A stretch of 56,083 nucleotides of DNA. Source: Planctomycetota bacterium (GTDB lineage: Bacteria > Planctomycetota > Planctomycetia > Gemmatales > Gemmataceae). The notes under the pieces were generated by a model. It saw only the letters and a list, made by a program, of their open reading frames with translations, was not told the DNA's origin and searched no databases. This document shows positions 24,982 through 31,484 of this stretch, one piece after another (position 1 is the first letter of the stretch; every line of letters starts with the position of its first letter). Where the stretch lies: positions 1 through 56,083 of the forward strand of contig JACPPF010000007.1 in assembly GCA_016191165.1 (NCBI GenBank), in the 5' to 3' direction. The translations under genes and the position numbers were made by a program.

Positions 24982-25806
24982 AATTGTACCCAAAACCTGG
25001 CAGCGCGGGCAATAATGCGTCGAACGCCCCGCCAGCACGATCCTCACAATCGTCGTTCGGCAGCGACGGCAGGGTTCGCCGGTTCGGCCATAAACCCGGA
25101 ACTCGTTCTGCATTTCGCCCTTCAAACCCGACCCGCCGATGTAGTCGCGAATGCTGGAGCCACGCTTCTCGATGGCGCGTGTCAGGACGGCAACCATCGC
25201 CAGGCGCAACGATTTCGCTTGCTTGCGCGTGACCGCATTGCCGAGGGTCGTCGGATGAAGCCTTGCCTCGAAAAGCGATTCGTCCGCGTAGATGTTGCCG
25301 ACGCCGGCGACGATCGTTTGGTCGAGGAGGATCGCCTTGAGGTTGCGCCGCGTCGCGTTCAAGCTGCCAAACCAACGGCCATCGGTCAGGTCGAACGGCT
25401 CGGGACCAAGGCTGATTTGGAGAAAATACCGATCTGCGTGTACCATGGTGGGAAACACCGTGACACTCCCGAAACGCCGCACGTCGCGGAAGCGCAGCTC
25501 GGTTTGGTCATCGAGCGTGAAAACGACGTGCGTGTGCGCCTCGCGCGGCTGATCGGCGGAGGCGACGGTTAGCTGCCCGGTCATGCCCAGATGGGCGACC
25601 AGGCACGGAATACCCAATTCGATGACGATCCACTTGCCGCGGCGCCGAATGGCGTGAACGCACCGGTCGAGCAGCGTTGCCTCCCATGCGCGCGACCACT
25701 TGCGGCGCAGCGATTTCCTGCTCACGGCGATCTTGACGAACGATCGGCCAAGCAAAAGCGGGCGCAAATCGCGTACGACGGTTTCGACTTCGGGCAATTC
25801 GGGCAC
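24922..25806 (-). CDS. mutM: Formamidopyrimidine-DNA glycosylase
   Basis: 294 residues. It removes oxidised purines (8-oxoguanine, FaPy) and nicks the abasic site. The catalytic N-terminal Pro is in MPELPEVETVVRDL; the conserved Lys is in RRRGKWIVIEL (about 54-64). The helix-two-turns-helix is QTIVAGVGNIYADESLFEA, and the C-terminal zinc finger has Cys pairs CRRC and YCPRC 16 residues apart. Normal members end soon after the finger; here about 18 more residues (EPQRLRRARASRSPKATG region) come from a palindromic repeat into which the gene runs before its stop. It is divergent from the transposase gene across an AT-rich 54-bp leader. Confidence 0.95.
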   Translation of the reverse strand: MPELPEVETVVRDLRPLLLGRSFVKIAVSRKSLRRKWSRAWEATLLDRCVHAIRRRGKWIVIELGIPCLVAHLGMTGQLTVASADQPREAHTHVVFTLDDQTELRFRDVRRFGSVTVFPTMVHADRYFLQISLGPEPFDLTDGRWFGSLNATRRNLKAILLDQTIVAGVGNIYADESLFEARLHPTTLGNAVTRKQAKSLRLAMVAVLTRAIEKRGSSIRDYIGGSGLKGEMQNEFRVYGRTGEPCRRCRTTIVRIVLAGRSTHYCPRCQVLGTIVEPQRLRRARASRSPKATG

Positions 25807-25831
25807 GGGGCATCCTCCGACATGAGGGGAT

Positions 25832-25858
25832 CATACAATATTAATGTATTCATATACT
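25832..25858. promoter_or_regulatory. AT-rich divergent promoter region (mutM / RAYT)
   Basis: The stretch TACAATATTAATGTATTC is far richer in A+T than its surroundings and nearly symmetrical. It offers -10-like hexamers on both strands (TACAAT forward, TACATT reverse) between mutM and the transposase gene. No clear -35 box is visible. Confidence 0.4.
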
Positions 25859-25860
25859 TC

Positions 25861-25886
25861 GTTTAGCCGCTCGCCTTTGGCGAGCG
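25861..25886. repeat. Palindromic repeat, GTTTAGCCGC family, copy 4 (single arm)
   Basis: One arm (GTTTAGCCGCTCGCCTTTGG then CGAGCG) folds as a small hairpin and is followed at once by AAGGGGG, the probable ribosome binding site of the transposase. The partner arm is absent on this side. Confidence 0.8.
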
Positions 25887-25901
25887 TGAAGGGGGCATGG
25901 C

Positions 25902-26510
25902 GTGGTCCTTGCTCATCATCTCATTTTCACGGCTTACGGTTTCTGGCTGCCGAACGATCCGCGCGGCTCATGGTCTGATTTTGTCGGCTCGTGGGATTTG
26001 CTGCGCTATGGCAAAGCCACCAAGACGACGACGCGCCGCTCCGTCGCCGGGGTTCCCCACGACCGGGAACTTCGTGAACAGGCCAAGAGGGCCTTGAAAA
26101 ACCCTCCGGTGCAATTCTCGGACGCCCAGATTCAAGCGGTTGGCCAGGGCATTGCCGAATCGGCTCGTAAGGGCGACCTCAAGATATGGGCGTGTGCCGT
26201 AATGTCCGATCACATTCACCTCGTGGTGGCGCGACATCGATGCCTGGCTGAACAGATCATCAATCTCACGAAGGGAGCGATAACCAGAAAATTGCTGGAC
26301 CTGGAATTGCACCCATTTCAAACGCTCGCTGGCAATCATACCCGCGTGCCCACATGCTGGGCGGCCAAGGGATGGAAGGTATTTCTCGATCGGATCGAGG
26401 ATATCCAGCGGGCGATCGCGTATGTTAACAACAATCCAATCAAGGAAGACCTACCGGCCCAGTTGTGGGATTTTGTCACGCCGTTTGACCCGAATATTGA
26501 AGGCGTTTAG
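25902..26510 (+). CDS. REP-associated tyrosine transposase (RAYT, Y1/IS200-like)
   Basis: 202 residues from GTG 25,902, which follows the AAGGGGG stretch. An out-of-frame ATG at 25,897 gives no protein. The N-terminal block [19 protein letters not shown] is the hallmark of this transposase branch. The two-His metal site is in [13 protein letters not shown] (about 105-117), and [23 protein letters not shown] (about 168-190) is the C-terminal block with the catalytic Tyr in AYVNNNP. It cuts and joins single-stranded hairpin DNA. Its last two codons and stop (GGC GTT TAG) come from the downstream palindrome. The gene looks intact. Confidence 0.9.
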   Translation: MVLAHHLIFTAYGFWLPNDPRGSWSDFVGSWDLLRYGKATKTTTRRSVAGVPHDRELREQAKRALKNPPVQFSDAQIQAVGQGIAESARKGDLKIWACAVMSDHIHLVVARHRCLAEQIINLTKGAITRKLLDLELHPFQTLAGNHTRVPTCWAAKGWKVFLDRIEDIQRAIAYVNNNPIKEDLPAQLWDFVTPFDPNIEGV

Positions 26511-26566
26511 CCGCTCGCCTTTGGCGAGCGTTCTACACCGCGCTCGCCAGAGGCGAGCGGCTAAAC
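26505..26566. repeat. Palindromic repeat, GTTTAGCCGC family, copy 5
   Basis: The arms at 26,505-26,530 and 26,541-26,566 are complementary except for one base. It overlaps the transposase stop codon and ends eight bases before the trpB start, so it forms the trpB leader. Confidence 0.88.
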
Positions 26567-26574
26567 GAATAAAA

Positions 26575-27774
26575 ATGTCAGCAATCCCCGATGCCACCGG
26601 CCGCTTCGGCCCCTATGGCGGACGCTATGTTCCTGAAACCCTGATGCACGCGCTGCGACAACTGTCCGAGCACTACGACGCGGCGTGCGCGGATCCGGAA
26701 TTTCAAAAACACCTCGATTACTATTTGCACCATTACGTCGGCCGGCCGTCGCCGCTCTATTTTGCTGAACGGTTGACCAAGTACGCCGGCGGCGCCCGCA
26801 TCTTCCTCAAACGCGAGGACCTCAACCATACCGGCGCCCACAAGATTAACAACTGCATCGGCCAGGCGCTCTTGTGTAAGCGCATGGGCAAACCGAGGAT
26901 CATCGCGGAAACCGGCGCCGGGCAGCATGGTGTCGCCACCGCGACGGCCGCGGCGTTGTTCGGGTTCCAGTGCCAGGTTTACATGGGTGAGGAAGACGTG
27001 CGCCGGCAAAAGCTCAACGTCTTCAAGATGCGCGCCCTCGGAACCGACGTCGTCTCCGTCACCAGCGGCAGCCGAACCCTGCGCGACGCCATCAACGAGG
27101 CCATGCGCGACTGGATGGCGTCGGTCGAGACCACGCACTACATCATCGGCAGCGTCGTCGGCCCACACCCCTTCCCGATGATGGTCCGCGATTTCCAGGC
27201 CGTCATCGGCAAGGAGACCAAACAGCAATGCCACGACCAAATAGGCAGATTGCCTGATGTCGTCGTCGCCTGCGTCGGCGGCGGGTCGAATGCCGCGGGC
27301 ATGTTCCATCCCTTCGTCGGCGATCACGACGTGGAACTCGTCGGCGTCGAAGCCGGCGGCCGCGGAACGAAGGAAGGCGAGCACGCATCCACCTTGAGCC
27401 ACGGCAAGCCCGGCGTCCTCCACGGCTCGATGAGCTACGTCCTGCAAGACAACGACGGCCAAACCGCCAACGTCCACAGCGTCTCCGCAGGCCTCGACTA
27501 CCCCGGCGTCGGCCCCGAGCACAGCTACTGGAAAGACACGAATCGCGTCGTTTATACGCACGTCAACGACGCCGACGCCCTCCAGGCCTTTTCCCTGTGC
27601 AGCAAGCTCGAAGGCATCCTCCCCGCGCTGGAGACCTCGCACGCCATTGTCGAAGCCGTCCGCCTCGCCGCCAGGCGCAGCCATCAGGATGTCGTGGTCG
27701 TGTCCTTCTCGGGCCGGGGCGACAAGGATTGCTTCGAGGTGGCGCGGTTGCTGGGGGAGGAGATTGCGGAATGA
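26575..27774 (+). CDS. trpB: Tryptophan synthase beta chain
   Basis: 399 residues from ATG 26,575 ([21 protein letters not shown]). It joins indole and serine with pyridoxal phosphate. [12 protein letters not shown] and the PLP-lysine block [18 protein letters not shown] (about 82-99) are followed by [19 protein letters not shown], the phosphate-binding [12 protein letters not shown], and [11 protein letters not shown] near the end. An upstream in-frame extension to 26,422 overlaps the transposase and is an artefact. The ribosome binding site is poor (AATAAAA), which may reflect insertion of the repeat just before the start. trpA, normally adjacent, is 2.6 kb downstream beyond a restriction-modification system. 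Confidence 0.97.
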   Translation: MSAIPDATGRFGPYGGRYVPETLMHALRQLSEHYDAACADPEFQKHLDYYLHHYVGRPSPLYFAERLTKYAGGARIFLKREDLNHTGAHKINNCIGQALLCKRMGKPRIIAETGAGQHGVATATAAALFGFQCQVYMGEEDVRRQKLNVFKMRALGTDVVSVTSGSRTLRDAINEAMRDWMASVETTHYIIGSVVGPHPFPMMVRDFQAVIGKETKQQCHDQIGRLPDVVVACVGGGSNAAGMFHPFVGDHDVELVGVEAGGRGTKEGEHASTLSHGKPGVLHGSMSYVLQDNDGQTANVHSVSAGLDYPGVGPEHSYWKDTNRVVYTHVNDADALQAFSLCSKLEGILPALETSHAIVEAVRLAARRSHQDVVVVSFSGRGDKDCFEVARLLGEEIAE

Positions 27775-27807
27775 ATCGTCCGCAATGCCGAAACCGTCGC
27801 TCCCTTA

Positions 27808-27813
27808 TATAAT
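27808..27813 (+). promoter_or_regulatory. Candidate -10 box for the restriction-modification genes
   Basis: An exact TATAAT lies 47 bp before the methyltransferase ATG, just after trpB. The -35 region is weak (TGCCGA at about 27,786). It suggests the inserted genes have their own promoter rather than depending on trpB. Confidence 0.45.
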
Positions 27814-27859
27814 GGGCGCATGTTCAGGTTTTCTTGTTTTGCATCACCGAGGAATCGCG

Positions 27860-28924
27860 ATGGAAACATTAATCGATTCAGTCCTACCCTCGCGAATTCG
27901 CCGTTACCTTTCATCTGACGATCGCAGTCCACTCTTCTTGGCTGGCGATTCGCTAGAGTTAATGCGATCGTTTCCGACTGCGTGTATTGACTGTTGCATG
28001 ACCAGTCCGCCATACTGGGGCCAACGTTCTTATTCCGACGGCGGGATTGGACTTGAAACTTTTCCCCAAGATTACATCAAACACCTCGTGCAGATTTCTC
28101 GCGAGATCAAGCGTGTGTTGAGGCCAACTGGTTCTTTCTGGCTCAACATTGGCGACGCCTACGACAAGAAATCCCTCCTGGGCCTCCCGTGGAGAATTGC
28201 AATCGCCTTGATGGACCAGCAAGGGTGGATCCTCCGGAACAGCGTCGTCTGGAACAAGGTGAAGGGAGGGCTAGATAACTCCAAAGACAAACTGCGAAAT
28301 GTTCATGAGCCTGTTTTTCATTTCGTCGCATCCGGCGACTATTATTACGATGTCGATGCTATCCGAAATAAGCCCGGCCAAACTAAAATCGTGAATGGTT
28401 CCGTGGTTTCGGCAACGGGAGTGTCAGGTGTTCGCTACCGTCGTCAGATTGAACTATCTACGGCCTTGACGGACGCAGAAAAGGCGACGGCTTTCCGCGC
28501 CTTGGATGAGATCTTGACTGAAGTTCGCGCGGGGAACTTGACGGATTTTCGAATGATTATCCGGGGCCAACAGCGCGTTACACATTCGGATTCGGACAGG
28601 GTTTCTGGACGGGCGCGTGAGATTTCTGAAAAAGGCTTCTACTTCCTAAAATACGACCCGAACGGAAGCAAACCGAGCGATGTATGGGATATCCTTCCCG
28701 AGGACACGCAAAAACGCAGGTTGCATTTCGCCCCCTATCCAGAAGATTTGTGTAAAATTCCCATTCTTGCAACCTGTCCGGAAAATGGCATCGTTCTCGA
28801 TCCGTTTGCCGGCACGGGTACGACAAATTTGGCGGCATTCCACCTCGGCAGAAAATCCGTTGGAATCGATATTTCAAAGGAGTATTTGCTTGCCGCGCGG
28901 GAAAGGTGCAGGCTGCTACTATGA
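27860..28924 (+). CDS. Type II DNA methyltransferase (SPPY motif; N4-cytosine/N6-adenine type)
   Basis: 354 residues from ATG 27,860, with GAGGAA upstream. The catalytic motif IV is MTSPPYWGQRS (47-57); SPPY favours N4-methylcytosine but does not prove it. LRPTGSFWLNIGDAYD follows, and motif I DPFAGTGTT with VGIDIS is near the C-terminus (about 314-336), so the motifs are in the permuted beta-type order. A central region (about 170-250) is the likely target recognition domain. The gene overlaps the next by four bases (ATGA). Base use is visibly AT-richer and less third-position GC-biased than trpB, a sign of horizontal transfer. It should protect the host from the adjoining nuclease. Confidence 0.93.
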   Translation: METLIDSVLPSRIRRYLSSDDRSPLFLAGDSLELMRSFPTACIDCCMTSPPYWGQRSYSDGGIGLETFPQDYIKHLVQISREIKRVLRPTGSFWLNIGDAYDKKSLLGLPWRIAIALMDQQGWILRNSVVWNKVKGGLDNSKDKLRNVHEPVFHFVASGDYYYDVDAIRNKPGQTKIVNGSVVSATGVSGVRYRRQIELSTALTDAEKATAFRALDEILTEVRAGNLTDFRMIIRGQQRVTHSDSDRVSGRAREISEKGFYFLKYDPNGSKPSDVWDILPEDTQKRRLHFAPYPEDLCKIPILATCPENGIVLDPFAGTGTTNLAAFHLGRKSVGIDISKEYLLAARERCRLLL

Positions 28925-29802
28925 CCAAAGTTGCTGAACTTTACGGATTACCCACGCACCAGCCGGCGGATTGGAAAACCATTGCCGAGTCACAGCAATG
29001 CCCGTTTCTCGGCCGCAAATGTTTGAAAAATCGCAAAAGCGAACCGGAATTCACGATCGGCACCTGTACGATGACCTACGGCAAGGCTTCGCACCCTACG
29101 ATGATTTGCCCTTATCGTTTGCTGGAGCGGAGTCAGATTTTTCTCGATTGCATCCATTTGCTCGCCCTTCACGAACCAGGCAACGAGCTTCGTATTATCG
29201 CGGAACTCAATGTCCCGGGGGGAAGCGTTGACTTTTGCCTGATTTCAGTTCGGGACAAGAAACCGTGCGATTTCGTTGGCATCGAACTACAAACTCTCGA
29301 CACGACCGGAACCGTTTGGCCCGAGCGGCAACGATTTCTCAAGGAGCACGGCGTTTCCGTGAAAGGCAAGCACACTCGGTCTGCCAAGCCTTTCGGAATG
29401 AACTGGAAAATGACTGCCAAAACGATCCTGATCCAACTCAACCACAAGATTGAGACCTTCGAACATCTGAGCAAGCGACTTGTACTCGTGCTCCAAGACC
29501 GCCTGCTCGGTTACATGCAAACCGAGTTTTCGTTCGGCCATATCAAGGGTTCGCGCGCCGGCGATCCAATGCATTTTCATTCCTACGAGTTGCACCGAGA
29601 ATCAGCGGCGTTTAAGCTGCAACTCAAGGAGAGGTTGAGCACCGACGCCGCCGGCATCGCGGCATGTCTGGGCCTTCAGGTAAACGCAAGGGTCGAACTA
29701 GCGACGATATTCGCGCAGATTGAAGCGAAGTTGCCTCAGAGTACGTTGCTTACAGTTCAAGGAGGCGCCATTCCTATTCCCCCAAACGAGGCCGAGTCTT
29801 AA
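28921..29802 (+). CDS. NotI-family type II restriction endonuclease
   Basis: 293 residues; ATG 28,921 overlaps the methyltransferase stop, so translation is probably coupled. Four cysteines, CPF (27), C34, TCTM (49) and CPYR (63), match the Cys4 iron-binding fold known for NotI. The nuclease centre is VDFCLISVRD (103-112) with IELQTLDTTG (121-130); Asp104, Glu122 and Gln124 fit the D...ExQ variant of the PD-(D/E)XK site in that family. The rest is helical with basic patches. Together with the preceding gene it forms a complete two-gene type II system. Its recognition site cannot be read from the sequence; a GC-rich octamer would be the family expectation. Confidence 0.85.
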   Translation: MTKVAELYGLPTHQPADWKTIAESQQCPFLGRKCLKNRKSEPEFTIGTCTMTYGKASHPTMICPYRLLERSQIFLDCIHLLALHEPGNELRIIAELNVPGGSVDFCLISVRDKKPCDFVGIELQTLDTTGTVWPERQRFLKEHGVSVKGKHTRSAKPFGMNWKMTAKTILIQLNHKIETFEHLSKRLVLVLQDRLLGYMQTEFSFGHIKGSRAGDPMHFHSYELHRESAAFKLQLKERLSTDAAGIAACLGLQVNARVELATIFAQIEAKLPQSTLLTVQGGAIPIPPNEAES

Positions 29803-29875
29803 ACATTTACCCGCAGGATCGGCTAGAATACTACCCACCGATCTCCCCTAGCGTGTGTCAGCGATGGAGCCTCCC

Positions 29876-30240
29876 ATGACCCAAATCACAATTCACGCCC
29901 AGGTAATGGACGAACATTTGCAACATGAAAGCAATCTGGCCGAATTCGAAGGTCAGCGCGTCCTCGCTACGCTCACCGTGGCGCCGAACGGCCGACCCGC
30001 GACTTCGCCAGGGAGGAGCGCATTAGCCACATTCGGGAATTGGTTCTTGTTTGTCCATTTGGGAACTCGAAGGGCTTGCTCTACGCATCGAATATTTCGG
30101 CGGCAAGCGAGGCCGAGAAGAACTGCGCCGCAGAAATCTGCCTGGCTACCAAATGCTCAATCGTTGTGCGTTGGCGGAAAAGCCGACTGGTTTCCTGGTC
30201 GTCGAATTCCGGTTGCAAGTTGCCACCAAGCTGATTCACT
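29876..30240 (+). pseudogene. Degraded open reading frames between the endonuclease gene and trpA
   Basis: The 581-bp gap 29,803-30,383 has no intact gene that I can defend. ATG 29,876 opens MTQITIHAQVMDEHLQHES and FEGQRVLATLTV, which vaguely resembles a small antitoxin-like protein. The protein-like text then moves to a second frame (RDFAREERISHIRELVLV at about 30,000) and a third (WELEGLALRIEYFGGKRG, LPGYQMLNRCALAEKP at 30,055-30,170). This is the look of one gene broken by frameshifts, perhaps debris from the insertion of the restriction system. No family is assigned. Confidence 0.35.
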
Positions 30241-30383
30241 TGAAACCGTTGGCCGGCGCGCGGAAGCCGCGTCTACGTTTGTTGCCGGCCCAATCGCGGA
30301 CTTTTGGCGCAAGCCTTGGCCCGCTTTTTTATGCGCGTCGGATTGCCCGGGGACATACCAACGTTCTGAAGACAAGAAACACC

Positions 30384-31208
30384 ATGAACCCCATCGACTC
30401 CCTCTTCACCCGCCTGAAAACCGAACGCAAGAAGGCGTTCATCCCCTTCATCACGGCCGGCGATCCCGACCTGGAGACGACTGCAAGGTTGGTGCGCGAA
30501 TGCGCCCTTCGTGGCGCGTCGCTGATCGAGATCGGGTTTCCCTACAGCGATCCGATTGCCGATGGCAGCGTCATCCAGGCGTCGTATACGCGGGCGCTTG
30601 GCAAGGGATTGAGCGTGGATGCGATCTTCAGTGCCGTGCGAGCGCTCACCCTCACCCCCGGCCCCTCTCCCGGGGGGAGAGGGGAGGCGGTGCCTTTGGT
30701 GGCAATGGTCTCCTACAGCCTCGTTCACCATCGTGGGCCGGAGAGGTTTGTTATTGATGCGAAGGCGAACGGGTTCGCCGGCGCCATCGTGCCTGATCTG
30801 CCCGTCGATGAAGCCGAAACGCTGGCGAAAATCGCGGCAGCGCATGACTTCAAGCTCATCTTGCTCGTGACGCCCACGACGCCGCGCGAACGCGCCACGC
30901 GGATCGCCCGGCTTTCGACGGGGTTCTTGTATTGCGTCAGTGTTGTCGGCATCACCGGGGAGCGTTCCCAACTGCCGCCCGATTTGCTCGAACAATTGAG
31001 CTGGCTGCGAACCCAAACCGAACTCCCCCTGTGCGTCGGCTTCGGCATCTCGACGCCGGAGCATGTGCGGATGCTGCGTGATTCGGCTGACGGCGTCATC
31101 GTCGGCAGCGCCCTGGTGCGCAAGCTGGAAGCCGCGAAGCCTGTCAGCGAAGTCGTGACCGACGTTGGCGACCTGGTTCAGCAACTTGTTGGGGCCTTGC
31201 ACGGTTGA
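30384..31208 (+). CDS. trpA: Tryptophan synthase alpha chain with in-frame repeat insertion
   Basis: 274 residues from ATG 30,384. It cleaves indole-3-glycerol phosphate to indole for the beta chain. The catalytic Glu49 is in ASLIEIGFPYSDPIADG (45-61) and Asp60 follows at the family's exact position. YCVSVVGITGERS is the flexible loop, and VGFGIST and GVIVGSALV bind phosphate. Residues about 88-103 (TLTPGPSPGGRGEAV) replace the short turn before the strand PLVAMVSYS and are encoded by a palindromic repeat. This surface turn is remote from Glu49 and Asp60 in sequence, so activity is likely retained. The start has a weak ribosome binding site (GAAGACAAG). Confidence 0.95.
   Translation: MNPIDSLFTRLKTERKKAFIPFITAGDPDLETTARLVRECALRGASLIEIGFPYSDPIADGSVIQASYTRALGKGLSVDAIFSAVRALTLTPGPSPGGRGEAVPLVAMVSYSLVHHRGPERFVIDAKANGFAGAIVPDLPVDEAETLAKIAAAHDFKLILLVTPTTPRERATRIARLSTGFLYCVSVVGITGERSQLPPDLLEQLSWLRTQTELPLCVGFGISTPEHVRMLRDSADGVIVGSALVRKLEAAKPVSEVVTDVGDLVQQLVGALHG
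30645..30688. repeat. Protein-coding palindromic repeat, copy in trpA
   Basis: CTCACCCTCACCCCCGG runs into CCCCTCTCCCGGGGGGAGA and GGGGAGG. The CCCCTCTCC arm pairs with GGAGAGGGG. It is 44 bases long or slightly less and keeps the trpA frame. Confidence 0.85.
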
Positions 31209-31484
31209 AACCGTCGTCGCTGGCGCTTGAACCGATTATGCCGATGGGGAAACCCGGAGAATTCAGGGCAACCCCGCGGATTTTTCCGAAAGGCTAGGCC
31301 AGTTTCAGATAGAATTGCGGGACCGGCAAGGCCCGGAACCAACGCCGGCCGCCGAAACAAATGTTGTCAGCCGGCCAAACGCCAGCGGCTCTGTCTCGTT
31401 ATTTGATAGGGGCGGGTAAAAACAACCATTCGCGCCGAGCCGGGAATGCGCTTCGAGACTCGCGAAACCAATCGTGGAATGACT

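Larger units (their letters stand above)
25861..26566 (+). mobile_element. RAYT transposase unit bracketed by REP palindromes
   Basis: The unit runs from a half palindrome at 25,861 through the transposase gene to a full palindrome ending at 26,566. Both flanks start with the identical 20-base text GTTTAGCCGCTCGCCTTTGG. This is the arrangement described for REP-associated tyrosine transposases, which act on the hairpins of their own REP family. The boundaries are inferred from the repeats; no target-site duplication is evident. Confidence 0.75.

Noticed and set aside
30051-30383. N-terminal extension of trpA by 111 codons
   Set aside because: TrpA aligns from MNPIDSLFTRL, with catalytic Glu49 and Asp60 at normal numbering; the upstream text belongs to debris.
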